DNA of 20,277 nt, from the NCBI GenBank assembly GCA_040901495.1, contig JBBDYO010000054.1, positions 1 through 20,277 of the forward strand, in the 5' to 3' direction. Source of the stretch: VRUE01 sp040901495. Its GTDB lineage: Bacteria; Actinomycetota; Thermoleophilia; Solirubrobacterales; 70-9. The notes beneath the pieces were generated by a model. It searched no databases. It was not told the DNA's origin and was given only the letters and a program-made list of their open reading frames with translations. This document shows positions 1-8,491 of this stretch, piece by piece; position 1 is the stretch's first letter; each line of letters begins with the position of its first letter. Position numbers and translations under genes: made by a program.

Positions 1-1611
<1,611 letters not shown>

Positions 1612-1615
<4 letters not shown>

Positions 1616-1718
1616 CGCCCCTGGCCCGCGGGTCCTGTCGTTGGGGGGTGGCACCTCGTCCTCGCACGCTGTGGGCGAGGCACCACCCCCCAACGCCACC
1701 CGCGGGGAGGGGCGCTAC
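1612..1718. repeat. 107-nt imperfect inverted repeat (very long hairpin), possible bidirectional terminator
   Basis: Four nested perfectly complementary blocks are visible: 1612-1621 with 1709-1718 (10 bp), 1625-1633 with 1698-1706 (9 bp), 1639-1651 with 1683-1695 (13 bp, containing a G6/C6 run) and 1654-1658 with 1676-1680 (5 bp). They are separated by tiny internal loops, around a 17-nt apical loop. That is about 37 base pairs. The first arm contains the glnN stop codon. The element sits between convergent genes (glnN + and the collagen-like gene -), so termination in both directions is plausible, but no T-tract follows on either strand. A small non-autonomous palindromic repeat element is the alternative. 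Confidence 0.85.
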
Positions 1719-1735
1719 TCAGTTCAGATGCTGGC

Positions 1736-2337
1736 TTAGGTGCTGACGCAGATTGCGTAGACCCTTAGGTCGATCGAGGTGTCGAACGGCGCGTTGTTGA
1801 AGAGCTGTACCGACCATCCTGTGCCGGTCCCCGTAGGCCCGCTGAGGCGAAACCGTCACCTGGCGCTGCGGGCCGCCCTGGGTCGCGTTGGTGCCGAGAT
1901 CGGTACCGCCACCCACCGCTCGCTTTGAGCCGGGGCAGTCGACGGTCTTCACTTCGCTCAGCCCGCGCGTGCCATCGTTTTTTCGATGAACACTTCTTTG
2001 AAGGTTTGGCTGACCACCTCGTAGCCGGAGACCCCATCTTTGCCCGTGGCCCCTTTCGCGCCGGTGGCTCCCTTGGCTCCCCTATCGCCCTTCGATCCCT
2101 TTGCCCCTTTCGCGCCCTGCCGCCCAGGGGGGCCCTGCAGGACCCGGCCGAACAGGCGACAGGTGACCTTCTTGCCGGTGATTACCTGAATCGGGCACTT
2201 GATCCTGACTTTCCCCGCTTTCGATGCGGTGGCCCCGCCCGCGGCCATGGCGCCGGCGGTCACCCCGATGGCGGCGCACAGAGCGATGGCACCGACGAGC
2301 GACGCACGGCGGCGGGAGGAGCTGGGAGTTTGCGCAT
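1736..2337 (-). pseudogene. Secreted collagen-like (Gly-X-Y) protein, broken by three frame changes
   Basis: Read with corrected frames this is a complete secreted protein of about 200 aa. ATG at 2337 follows a good AAGGAG site; MRKLP then continues as SSSRRRASLVGAIALCAAIG, a signal-peptide-like start with an Arg cluster and hydrophobic core. Next come a two-Cys segment (IKCPIQVITGKKVTCRLFGR), about 13 Gly-X-Y triplets rich in GAK, GAT and GDR, and a C-terminal domain with VDCPGSKRAVGGG and GTGWSVQLFNN, ending YAICVST. Frame changes are needed at about 2324-2325 (1 nt missing), 1958-1961 (1 nt missing, creating an in-frame TGA) and 1844-1847 (1 nt extra). The last two cancel. The architecture matches collagen-like surface or exported proteins common in soil Thermoleophilia (family memory). 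It could be a true pseudogene or carry assembly errors. Confidence 0.8.
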
Positions 2338-2343
2338 CCTGGT

Positions 2344-2349
2344 CTCCTT
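2344..2349 (-). promoter_or_regulatory. Shine-Dalgarno site of the collagen-like gene
   Basis: AAGGAG on the minus strand lies 6 nt before the ATG at 2337. It fixes the intended start, although the reading frame from that ATG runs out of register after five codons and ends early. This is one of only three clear SD sites in the window. Confidence 0.75.
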
Positions 2350-2427
2350 GCGATTTGGGTCCGGGAACCGACGCGCGCCCGACGGAAAGTCCACCCCTGC
2401 CAGACGCGAGCCAGAGCTAGACCGCTA

Positions 2428-3894
2428 CTACCCGACAGCGCGGGGCAGTACTCGCATCTTCAAGCCACCCCGAGGGGAGAGGGTCGGCATCTGGCGAATC
2501 GTCATCGTCCGCCCCGGCATCGCGTCGAGTCGCAATCTCTGCAGCAGCATCGTCGCCACCAGCTTCACCTCGGTCTGCCCGAACCGCTTGCCGATGCAGA
2601 TCCGCCGCCCACCGCCGAAGGGGACGTAGGCGCCGCGCGGCAGCGCCGCCTTGCGCTCGCGGGTGAAGCGCTCGGGGATGAATGCCTCGGGATCGGGGAA
2701 GACCTCCGGAATCCGGTGGCTCGCCCAGGAGCAGTAGTTGACGTAGGCGCCGCGCTTTACCTGGTGGCCGGCGAACTCGAAGTCGCGAACGGCCCGCCGG
2801 GGGCCGATCCAGGCCGGCGGGTAGAGCCTCAGCACCTCGTCGAGGACCATGTCGAGGTAAGGCATCTCGCGCTCGAGCAGGTCGATGTCGGGGTCCTTCC
2901 CACCCAGCACCTCATCCTGCTCGGCTTGCAGACGGGCGAGCACGTCGGGGTGGCGCGCCAGCTCATGCATCATGAAGGTCAGCGTCGAGGTCGAGGTGTC
3001 ATGCCCGGCGAACATCAGGGTCATCACCTGGTCGCGGACCTCCTTGTCGGAGAAGCCCTCCCCCGCCTCGTCCTTCACCCCGATCAGGAGGCTGAGGATG
3101 TCCATCTTGTCCGGGTCTGGGTCCGCTCGACGCTGTGAGATCTCCCCGTAGACGATCTCGTCGAGGATCGTGCGCGAGGCGACCATCTTCGACCACGGCG
3201 AGCCCGGGCCACGCAGCAGGCGAAGGTGAAAGTCGATGCCGTAGAAGCCAAGCGCGCGCTCGAAGTGCTCCGCGGCGGCGGCTCCTTTGCCGGCTTCGTC
3301 GGGGTCGAGCCCGAGCAGGGCGCGCATCGCGATGCGCATTGCCAGCCCCCGCATCCACTCGTAGATGTCGACGACTTCGCCGGACTTCAGGGGCGCGATC
3401 GCCGCCTCGGACTCGATCCGCATCGCCTCGACCGCCGCCGCCACCTGCTCGCGGTGGAAGGCCGGCATCATGATCTCGCGGGCGCGGTCGTGGTAGGCGT
3501 CGTCGATCGTCAACAGGCCGTCGCCGAGCAGCGGGATCAGGTCGCCGAAGCTCGACTCCCGCCAATGGAAGTTCTCAGGGTGGGCGACGGTGATGAAGTG
3601 GTTTGCCTCCGGGCCCAGCATGAAGATGACCGGGTGATGGAGGAGGCGGGTGCTGAAGATCGGCCCATGCTCCTCATAGAGGGAGAGCAGCAGGGGCAGT
3701 GGGTCGCGGGCTGCCTGCAGAGTCCGCCCGAAGTTGAAGTCCTTGGGGCCCGGCGGATAGGTTCCCCTGCGGCGGACGCGGAACTCGGCGCGAACGTCGT
3801 CGAGCACGCGCACCACCGGGTTGGCGCTCAGCTGCTTCGGCGGCGGAACCCGGCGGGACGCGCTGGCGGCTGTCTTGCTCGGCATCGACGACAT
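2428..3894 (-). CDS. Cytochrome P450
   Basis: Haem-thiolate monooxygenase of 488 aa, a normal length for a soluble bacterial P450. Landmarks: a proline-rich PPGP segment at 47-50, the I-helix oxygen-activation motif AGHDT (296-300), the K-helix ExxR as EVLR (353-356), PERF (407-410), and the haem loop FGGGRRICIG (426-435) with the axial ligand Cys433. All hallmark residues are intact, so it should be catalytically competent. No ferredoxin, ferredoxin reductase or biosynthetic partner gene is adjacent, so substrate and redox partner are unknown; I do not assign a CYP number. Start choice: ATG 3894 is the longest, but ATG 3885 (three residues shorter) lies 7 nt behind a TACGAT box, matching the leaderless pattern of neighbouring genes. 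There are 90 bases between its stop and the collagen-like gene start. Confidence 0.95.
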   Translation of the reverse strand: MSSMPSKTAASASRRVPPPKQLSANPVVRVLDDVRAEFRVRRRGTYPPGPKDFNFGRTLQAARDPLPLLLSLYEEHGPIFSTRLLHHPVIFMLGPEANHFITVAHPENFHWRESSFGDLIPLLGDGLLTIDDAYHDRAREIMMPAFHREQVAAAVEAMRIESEAAIAPLKSGEVVDIYEWMRGLAMRIAMRALLGLDPDEAGKGAAAAEHFERALGFYGIDFHLRLLRGPGSPWSKMVASRTILDEIVYGEISQRRADPDPDKMDILSLLIGVKDEAGEGFSDKEVRDQVMTLMFAGHDTSTSTLTFMMHELARHPDVLARLQAEQDEVLGGKDPDIDLLEREMPYLDMVLDEVLRLYPPAWIGPRRAVRDFEFAGHQVKRGAYVNYCSWASHRIPEVFPDPEAFIPERFTRERKAALPRGAYVPFGGGRRICIGKRFGQTEVKLVATMLLQRLRLDAMPGRTMTIRQMPTLSPRGGLKMRVLPRAVG

Positions 3895-3898
3895 CGTA
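3893..3898 (-). promoter_or_regulatory. Candidate -10 box of the P450 gene
   Basis: TACGAT on the minus strand lies 7 nt before the ATG at 3885. It would produce a leaderless transcript starting at that codon. A second, poorer box (TAGCCA, 3901-3906) lies 6 nt before the ATG at 3894, so the two starts cannot be separated by sequence alone. Confidence 0.4.
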
Positions 3899-3931
3899 GT
3901 TGGCTAACCAGCCAGACGAGCGAGCCGTTCG

Positions 3932-4957
3932 CTAGTGGCGGTGGCTGAACAGCTCCAAGACGCGGTCGCCCTCGCGTAGCTCCGCGGCGCGCTCGTCGTC
4001 GAAGCGGATCACCTCGCCATCGCGGACGATCGCCAGCACGATCGCCTCATGAGCGCGGCGTGGGACCGGGCCCGCTTCGTCGGCGCCGATTTGCCGCTCG
4101 GAGAGATCGAGCCCTTCGCCGACGGTGAGCAGGTCCTCCATCACCTCGGTTACCTGGGGTGTCTTGGTGGAGAGGCCCAGCAGGCGGCCGGCCGCACCGG
4201 AGGAGGTGATGACCGCATCTGCCCCGCTCTGGTGGAGGAGATGGACGTTCTCTTCCTCGCGCACGGCGGCGACGATCGTGGCGTCGGCGTTCAGCTCGCG
4301 CGCCGTCAAGGCGATCAGCACCGCCGTGTCGTCGCGGTCCGGAGCGACTATCAGCGCCTCTGCCCCATCGATTCCCGCCTCGATCAGCGTGTCCTGGAGC
4401 GCGGCGCTGCCGGCAACCACGGCAAGCCCGTCCGCGGTCGCGCGTGCCCGAGCCCCCGGGTCGGGCTCGATCGCGACGATCTGATCGGGGCTCATCCCCT
4501 TGTCGAGCAGCGTGCGCACGGCACTGCGCCCCTTGACGCCGTATCCGCAAACGATTGTGTGGTCTTTCAAGCGCCTCCTCCAGCGAGCGAGTCGGTAAGC
4601 CGCGCGGCTGCGCTCGGCCAGTATCTCCAACGTCGTACCGACGAGCAGTATGAGGAAGAGGACCCGCGCCGGGGTGACCACCACCGTCGTCACCAGGCGC
4701 GCCTCATCCGAAACAGGGCGAATGTCCCCGTAGCCGGTTGTCGTGATGCTGACGGTCGAGTAGTAGAAGGCATCGAGAACGCTCATCTGTTCGTCCTCCG
4801 GGTCGACGTAGCCCTCGCGGCCGGCGTAGGAGACGCCGGCGACGAGTGCGATCAACGCCAGCGCGATCGCCAGCCGTCCGAGGATCTTGCGCAGCGGGCC
4901 GGCCTCGCCGCCGGGCAGCTCGACCGGGAACTTGGAGCGTGTCTGATCGCCTGGCAT
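3932..4957 (-). CDS. Two-TM potassium channel with cytosolic RCK (TrkA-N/TrkA-C) domains
   Basis: Membrane K+ channel subunit of 341 aa. In order: a charged N-terminus, TM1 (about residues 26-44), a pore loop with selectivity filter TTTGYGD (72-78), TM2 (about 89-113), then an RCK domain starting DHTIVCGYGVKG with the Rossmann glycine motif GYGVKG (138-143), and a C-terminal TrkA-C-like segment ending LREGDRVLELFSHRH. The arrangement is that of MthK/Kch-type ligand-gated channels, with the RCK domain expected to bind nucleotide or ions. Only two TM segments are present, so four subunits would form the pore. The frame is open further upstream, but that part overlaps rlmN in an alternative frame and looks like low-complexity shadow; ATG 4957 lies 10 nt after the rlmN stop. 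It has no clear SD or own promoter, so it probably belongs to the rlmN transcript. Confidence 0.93.
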   Translation of the reverse strand: MPGDQTRSKFPVELPGGEAGPLRKILGRLAIALALIALVAGVSYAGREGYVDPEDEQMSVLDAFYYSTVSITTTGYGDIRPVSDEARLVTTVVVTPARVLFLILLVGTTLEILAERSRAAYRLARWRRRLKDHTIVCGYGVKGRSAVRTLLDKGMSPDQIVAIEPDPGARARATADGLAVVAGSAALQDTLIEAGIDGAEALIVAPDRDDTAVLIALTARELNADATIVAAVREEENVHLLHQSGADAVITSSGAAGRLLGLSTKTPQVTEVMEDLLTVGEGLDLSERQIGADEAGPVPRRAHEAIVLAIVRDGEVIRFDDERAAELREGDRVLELFSHRH

Positions 4958-4967
4958 CTGTGCGGTG

Positions 4968-5957
4968 CTAGCGGGAGGGTGTCGCGGTGGCGGCGAGCTG
5001 GCCACAGGCGGCGTCGATGTCGCGGCCACGGGTGAGGCGGACGGTGGCGGCGAGGCGGTGCTCGACGAGGATCGCGCGGAAGCGCTCGATCCGCTCCGGC
5101 GAGGAGCCATCGTAGGCGCCCGTCGGGTTGTAGGGGATCAGGTTGACCTTGTAGACGCGCGGGTCGAGCAGCGCGGCGAGCTCGCGGGCATGCTTGGGAA
5201 GGTCGTTGACACCGTCGAGCATCACGTACTCGACGAAGACTTTGCGACGGCGGCGTGCCCGGTAGCGATCGCAGGCCGCCAGCACCTCGGCAAGCGGGTA
5301 GCGGTCGTTGACCGGCATCAGCTGCGAGCGCAGGCCGTCGTTGGGGGCGTGGAGGGAGAGGGCGAGGCTGACCGGCAGCTCGCAATCGGCGAGGCGGTCG
5401 ATCCCCGGCACCCAGCCGACGGTCGAGATCGCCGTGCGGCGGTGAGTGACGCCGAGGTCGGGGAGGCGCTCGCAGGCGGCGAGCACGGCGTCGATGTTCA
5501 TCGTCGGCTCCCCCATCCCCATGAAGACGACGTGGTCGATCGCTTCGGTGCGGCGGAAGTGCAGCGCCTGGTCGAGGATCTCGTCGGCGCTCAGGTTGCG
5601 GCCGAACTTCATCTGGCCGGTCGCGCAAAACGTGCAGGTCAGCGGGCAGCCGGACTGCGAGGAGACGCAGACCGAGCGCCGCCCGTCGCGGTAGCGCATC
5701 AACACCGCCTCGACCGGCCGTCCGTCGGCGGTGTCGAAGAGGGCCTTCACGGTCCCGTCGTCGGACTTCGCCTCGGCGCGCACCGACAGCGTCGAGAGGG
5801 GCACCTCGGAGGCGAGCCGCTTGCGCAGGGCGAGCGAAAGGTTGGTCATCTCCTCATGGGAGCGCACGCCACGCGCCACCCACTCCCAGACCTGAGAGGC
5901 GCGATAGGAGGGCTCGCCGGCGTCGGCGAGCGTCTGCTCGAGGAGGGCACGGTCCAC
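4968..5957 (-). CDS. rlmN: 23S rRNA (A2503-C2)/tRNA (A37-C2) methyltransferase RlmN, radical SAM
   Basis: Methylates C2 of A2503 in 23S rRNA and A37 of some tRNAs. From GTG 5957 the protein has 329 aa. It shows the radical-SAM cluster motif in GCPLTCTFCATG (Cys104, Cys108, Cys111), GMGEP (147-151), the substrate-side segment STVGWVPGI, VNLIPYNPTG, and the conserved C-terminal Cys318 (AACGQLA) used as the second methylation cysteine. An upstream in-frame ATG at 6059 would put the start inside the divergent gene. GTG 5957 is preferred because a TACACT box lies exactly 6 nt before it and the protein begins like other actinobacterial RlmN (MDRALLEQ). There is no SD, so it is probably leaderless. 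The K+ channel gene follows 10 nt downstream. Cfr is the main paralogue, but context and sequence favour RlmN. Confidence 0.96.
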   Translation of the reverse strand: MDRALLEQTLADAGEPSYRASQVWEWVARGVRSHEEMTNLSLALRKRLASEVPLSTLSVRAEAKSDDGTVKALFDTADGRPVEAVLMRYRDGRRSVCVSSQSGCPLTCTFCATGQMKFGRNLSADEILDQALHFRRTEAIDHVVFMGMGEPTMNIDAVLAACERLPDLGVTHRRTAISTVGWVPGIDRLADCELPVSLALSLHAPNDGLRSQLMPVNDRYPLAEVLAACDRYRARRRRKVFVEYVMLDGVNDLPKHARELAALLDPRVYKVNLIPYNPTGAYDGSSPERIERFRAILVEHRLAATVRLTRGRDIDAACGQLAATATPSR

Positions 5958-5963
5958 CGGGCG

Positions 5964-5969
5964 AGTGTA
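5964..5969 (-). promoter_or_regulatory. -10 box of rlmN
   Basis: TACACT on the minus strand ends 6 nt before the GTG at 5957, so transcription would begin at or next to the start codon. It lies 17 nt from the oppositely oriented -10 of the gene at 6003. Confidence 0.6.
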
Positions 5970-5986
5970 GGTGAGCGCCGCTGAGC

Positions 5987-5992
5987 TAGATT
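5987..5992 (+). promoter_or_regulatory. -10 box of the isocitrate lyase/PEP mutase family gene
   Basis: TAGATT lies 10 nt before ATG 6003. Its position rules out the alternative GTG at 5994 as start for a transcript made from this promoter. Confidence 0.55.
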
Positions 5993-6002
5993 CGTGCCCA
6001 CG

Positions 6003-6827
6003 ATGGAAACCCAGGCCGAACGAGCCGAGCGATTCCTCTCGCTGCACGACGAAGAGCAACCGCTACTGCTTCCCAACCCCTGGGACCAGGGCTCCGCGAA
6101 GCTGCTCGCCTCGCTGGGCTTCAAGGCCCTGGCTACGACCAGCAGCGGCTTCGCCGGGACCCTCGGGCGCCTCGACGGCTCAATCAGCCGCGAGGAGGCA
6201 ATCGCGCACTCTACGGCGATCGTCGAAGCGACCGACCTGCCGGTCTCCGCCGACCTCGAGAACGGTTTTGGCGATGACGCTCCGGGCGTCGCTGAGACGT
6301 TCCGGCTGGCCCGCGAGGCGGGCCTGGCGGGAGCCTCGATCGAGGACTACACCGGCGACAAGGAGGACCCGATCCGCGAGATCGGCCTGGCGACGGAACG
6401 CGTGACCGCGGCGGCGGAGGCCGCCCACGACGACTCCGCACACCTGGTCCTCACCGCGCGGGCGGAGAACCACCTCTATGGAGCGGCCGACCTAGCGGAC
6501 ACGATCGCCCGGCTGCAGGCCTACCAAGAGGCGGGAGCCGACGTCCTCTACGCGCCCGGCCTCCGCCGGCTCGAGGACATACGCCAGCTCGTCTCATCGG
6601 TCGACCGGCCCGTCAACGTCCTTGCCTGGCCCGGCGGCCCTTCGGTGTCCGAGCTGGCCTCGGCCGGCGTCAGCCGCGTCTCCATCGGCGGCGCCTTTGC
6701 CTTCACGGCGCTGGGAGCCGTGGTCGAGGCGGCGCGGGAGCTGATCGACGAGGGAACCTACGGGTTCTGGGAGCGTGGGGGCATCGGAGCGGAAACAGCC
6801 AAAGCCGCGTTCGCGCCCGGGCCGTGA
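6003..6827 (+). CDS. Isocitrate lyase/phosphoenolpyruvate mutase superfamily protein
   Basis: A 274-aa alpha/beta-barrel enzyme of the ICL/PEP-mutase superfamily, which makes or breaks C-C or P-C bonds next to a carboxylate. Seen: PNPWDQGSAKLLASLGFKAL (family N-terminal strand and helix), LATTSSGFAGTLG, SADLENGFGDD (the metal-site strand, normally D-x-D/E-x-G-x-G), GASIEDYTGD, LTARAEN (R-x-E strand) and VLAWPGGPSVSELASAGVSR near the end. It lacks the KKCGH signature of true isocitrate lyases, so it belongs to the small phosphonomutase-like group with unproven substrates (carboxyphosphonoenolpyruvate mutase, oxaloacetate hydrolase or methylisocitrate lyase relatives). It is divergent from rlmN with only 45 bp between start codons. 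The next gene follows after 22 nt but has its own -10 box. Superfamily call is strong; reaction unknown. Confidence 0.9.
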   Translation: METQAERAERFLSLHDEEQPLLLPNPWDQGSAKLLASLGFKALATTSSGFAGTLGRLDGSISREEAIAHSTAIVEATDLPVSADLENGFGDDAPGVAETFRLAREAGLAGASIEDYTGDKEDPIREIGLATERVTAAAEAAHDDSAHLVLTARAENHLYGAADLADTIARLQAYQEAGADVLYAPGLRRLEDIRQLVSSVDRPVNVLAWPGGPSVSELASAGVSRVSIGGAFAFTALGAVVEAARELIDEGTYGFWERGGIGAETAKAAFAPGP

Positions 6828-6837
6828 CTCACAGGGC

Positions 6838-6843
6838 TACCCT
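6838..6843 (+). promoter_or_regulatory. -10 box of the NTF2-fold gene
   Basis: TACCCT ends 6 nt before GTG 6850, placing the predicted transcription start on the start codon. It sits in the 22-nt gap after the upstream gene, so the second gene can be expressed separately. Confidence 0.55.
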
Positions 6844-6849
6844 GAAGGG

Positions 6850-7290
6850 GTGGCTGTGAACGCAGGCGACGACACCGAGGCGCTGACCGAGGCGATCGGG
6901 CGCTACAACGAGGCTTGGAACGCACATGACGTCGACGCGATCGTGGCCATGCACGCGCCCGACATGGTCTTCGCCAACCACACCGCCGGGGAGTCGGCGA
7001 CCGGCGACGAGGTGCGGGCGCACATCGCGGCGATCTTCGAGGGCTGGCCCGACCTTCGGTTCGAAACGCAACGGCTCTACGTGCGCGAGGGCCTCGTCGT
7101 GCAGGAGTGGACGGCGACCGCCACCCACACCAAGACGATGCGGCGCGGCGAGATCGAGGCGCCGCCGAGCGGGAACACGATCAGCTGGGACGGGATCGAC
7201 TCGATCCCCTTCGAGGATGGCTTGATCAAGCGCAAGGACGTCTACTCGGACTCGGTCTCGATCCTGCGCCAGGTCGGTTTGCTCGACTGA
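6850..7290 (+). CDS. NTF2-fold, SnoaL-like protein (ester cyclase/polyketide cyclase type)
   Basis: A 146-aa single-domain protein of the SnoaL/NTF2-like superfamily, a cone-shaped fold used by cyclases, isomerases and stress proteins. Typical features are the N-terminal helix ending YNEAWNAHDVDAIVAMHAPD, the FANHTAG strand, a helix ending FEGWPDLRFE, and the C-terminal strands WDGIDSIPFEDGLIKRKDVYSD followed by the helix SILRQVGLLD. Start: the frame is open to an ATG at 6775 inside the preceding gene, but GTG 6850 sits 6 nt behind a TACCCT box and clears the upstream stop at 6827. Its 3' end is 8 nt from the stop of a second, convergent NTF2-fold gene. Sequence alone does not say whether it is an enzyme; no substrate can be named. 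Confidence 0.88.
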   Translation: MAVNAGDDTEALTEAIGRYNEAWNAHDVDAIVAMHAPDMVFANHTAGESATGDEVRAHIAAIFEGWPDLRFETQRLYVREGLVVQEWTATATHTKTMRRGEIEAPPSGNTISWDGIDSIPFEDGLIKRKDVYSDSVSILRQVGLLD

Positions 7291-7298
7291 GTGGTGCC

Positions 7299-7760
7299 TC
7301 AGCGACGGCGCAAACCGCGCAAGCGGCTGCGCAGGAAGGCTGGCCAGGCACGAGGGCGGCGGGCCACGGTGAGGGCGAGTGGCGCCGAGTCGAAGTAGGA
7401 GATGCGCTCGGTCGCCCGGCCGTCCTCGCCGAGGACTAAGCGGTCGACCGCGTGCCAGGAGACGGGACCTCCCCCAGCCGTACCGCTCAGCGTGAACTCG
7501 ATCAGCACGCCGTCGGCAGTCGCACCCCATCGGTGTACCTCCGCGGTCAGGTCGGGGATCAGCTCGAACAACTCGGCGAAAGCGCGCTTGCCATCGTCGA
7601 GGGTGTGCGTGATGGGGAGCATCGGGGCGACGAGGCGGACCCGCTCGGCCAGGATCAGATCGAGGCGCTCGGGTGCTGGCGCCGACCAGAACTCGGTGAA
7701 ACGCCGAGCGAAGTCAGATGCCATCTCCAGGCTGGCACTCTCGGTGCCGTTCGCGCTCAC
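7299..7760 (-). CDS. NTF2-fold, SnoaL-like protein coupled to a TetR regulator
   Basis: A 153-aa protein with the NTF2-like layout: helix DFARRFTEFWSAPAPERLDLIL, strand VRLVAPMLPITHTLDDGKRA, helix AFAELFELIPDLTAEV, and strands ADGVLIEFTLSG, WHAVDRLVLGEDGRATERIS and YFDSAPLALTVARRPRAWPA. It is distant from its convergent neighbour. Start GTG 7760 overlaps the TetR stop in the 4-nt string GTGA, a classic coupling arrangement; ATG 7724 is a possible shorter start. The longer open frame (to 7940) lies inside tetR and is shadow. The tail is basic (RSRLRGLRRR). It should be expressed with, and probably controlled by, the TetR gene. Likely roles are a small-molecule binding protein or a cyclase/isomerase; not determinable here. 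Confidence 0.88.
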   Translation of the reverse strand: MSANGTESASLEMASDFARRFTEFWSAPAPERLDLILAERVRLVAPMLPITHTLDDGKRAFAELFELIPDLTAEVHRWGATADGVLIEFTLSGTAGGGPVSWHAVDRLVLGEDGRATERISYFDSAPLALTVARRPRAWPAFLRSRLRGLRRR

Positions 7761-8368
7761 CGGGGTGCTCCCTCCAGCAATCGCTCGATCGCGTCGTGGG
7801 CATAGCCAAAGGCCCGTCGGTCTCCCGAGAGGCGGTAGCGCGAGTTTGCCCCCATCACAACCGCGTAGAGCTCGAAGGCGACACGATCGGGTTCCTGCAG
7901 ACCGGCGATCCCGGCCTGACGCTCGAGCTCTCCAAGCCAAGCGTCCAGCGCGGCAGCAATCGCGTCGCGAACCGGCCCCGGCCGGTCGTCATACTCGGCC
8001 GCGGTCGACGCCCAGAAGCAACCGCCGGAGTAGGCACCGCCATCGAGATGGACGAGGTAGGCGTCCGCCATCGCCCGTAGGCGAGGGGCGCCCTCGGCGG
8101 CGTTGCGGGCAGGATCGATCACCGCGCGGCGAAAGCGCTGCTGGGCCGCCTCCACCGTCGCCAGCTGCAACTCCTGCTTGGAGCCAAAGTGAGCGAAGAG
8201 GCCGCTCTTGCTCATCTCGAGGCCTGTTGCCAAGCGCCCGATCGTCAACCCCTCCAGACCCTCAGCGGACGCGATGTCGACGGCACGATCGAGGATCGCC
8301 GCCCGCGTCTCGGCTCCCTTGCCGGTCCCGGAGCTCGCATCGGCCCGAGTCTGAGTACCTGTGACCAT
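7757..8368 (-). CDS. TetR/AcrR-family transcriptional regulator
   Basis: A 203-aa ligand-responsive repressor. The N-terminal HTH runs over about residues 20-68: AETRAAILDRAVDIASAEG, then LEGLTIGRLATGLEMSKSGL, then FAHFGSKQELQLATVEAA, with the usual recognition-helix pattern S-K-S-G-L-F-A-H-F. The C-terminal part (DAYLVHLDGGAYSGGCFWAS onward) is the ligand-binding and dimerisation domain. Start ATG 8368 lies 7 nt after a TAGCCT box. A perfect 16-bp palindrome sits 22 nt upstream of the start codon, between this promoter and that of the divergent cupin gene; autoregulation plus control of the cupin gene is the natural inference. Downstream it is coupled to an NTF2-fold gene. The ligand is unknown. 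Confidence 0.94.
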   Translation of the reverse strand: MVTGTQTRADASSGTGKGAETRAAILDRAVDIASAEGLEGLTIGRLATGLEMSKSGLFAHFGSKQELQLATVEAAQQRFRRAVIDPARNAAEGAPRLRAMADAYLVHLDGGAYSGGCFWASTAAEYDDRPGPVRDAIAAALDAWLGELERQAGIAGLQEPDRVAFELYAVVMGANSRYRLSGDRRAFGYAHDAIERLLEGAPR

Positions 8369-8375
8369 CTCGATG

Positions 8376-8381
8376 AGGCTA
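8376..8381 (-). promoter_or_regulatory. -10 box of tetR
   Basis: TAGCCT on the minus strand lies 7 nt before ATG 8368, giving a leaderless or near-leaderless transcript. The operator-like palindrome starts 8 nt upstream of it, in the -35 area. Confidence 0.6.
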
Positions 8382-8389
8382 CACAAAAA

Positions 8390-8405
8390 GCACGAACGTT
8401 CGTGC
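8390..8405. promoter_or_regulatory. TetR-type operator: perfect 16-bp palindrome
   Basis: GCACGAACGTTCGTGC reads identically on both strands. It contains the ACGAACGTTCGT core often seen as an operator of TetR-family proteins. It lies 8 nt from the tetR -10 (8376-8381) and 7 nt from the candidate cupin -10 (8413-8418), so a bound dimer would cover both -35 regions. Binding by the adjacent regulator is inferred from position and symmetry. Confidence 0.75.
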
Positions 8406-8412
8406 GAATCGT

Positions 8413-8418
8413 TAGGAT
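8413..8418 (+). promoter_or_regulatory. Candidate -10 box of the cupin gene
   Basis: TAGGAT on the plus strand, 73 nt before the cupin ATG. It predicts a leader of about 67 nt that contains two small stem-loops (8426-8431 with 8441-8446, and 8454-8457 with 8462-8465) before the SD site. Confidence 0.4.
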
Positions 8419-8477
8419 CGCGCGGTCCGCCAATCGGGGCGGCGGAACTTCCACCCCAACTGGGGCCACCACACTTC

Positions 8478-8484
8478 AAGGAGG
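8478..8484 (+). promoter_or_regulatory. Strong Shine-Dalgarno site of the cupin gene
   Basis: AAGGAGG lies 7 nt before ATG 8492 and selects that codon over the longer open frame that reaches back into the tetR region. Strong SD sites are rare in this window. Confidence 0.85.
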
Positions 8485-8491
8485 AACAAGC

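Noticed and set aside
1719..1952. A separate small minus-strand gene downstream of the collagen-like ORF
   Set aside because: Its useful part (VDCPGSKRAVGGG onward) is the out-of-frame continuation of the collagen-like protein; the rest is shadow after the third frame change.
1955..2263. The collagen-like ORF as a short intact 101-aa gene starting at GTG 2263
   Set aside because: The SD and the signal-peptide start lie upstream at 2337-2349, and the conserved C-terminal domain continues beyond the TGA in other frames, so a broken longer gene explains the sequence better.
4958..5110. N-terminal extension of the potassium channel to ATG 5110
   Set aside because: These 51 residues are Ser/Pro/Ala low-complexity, overlap rlmN in another frame, and precede a good start at 4957 just after the rlmN stop.
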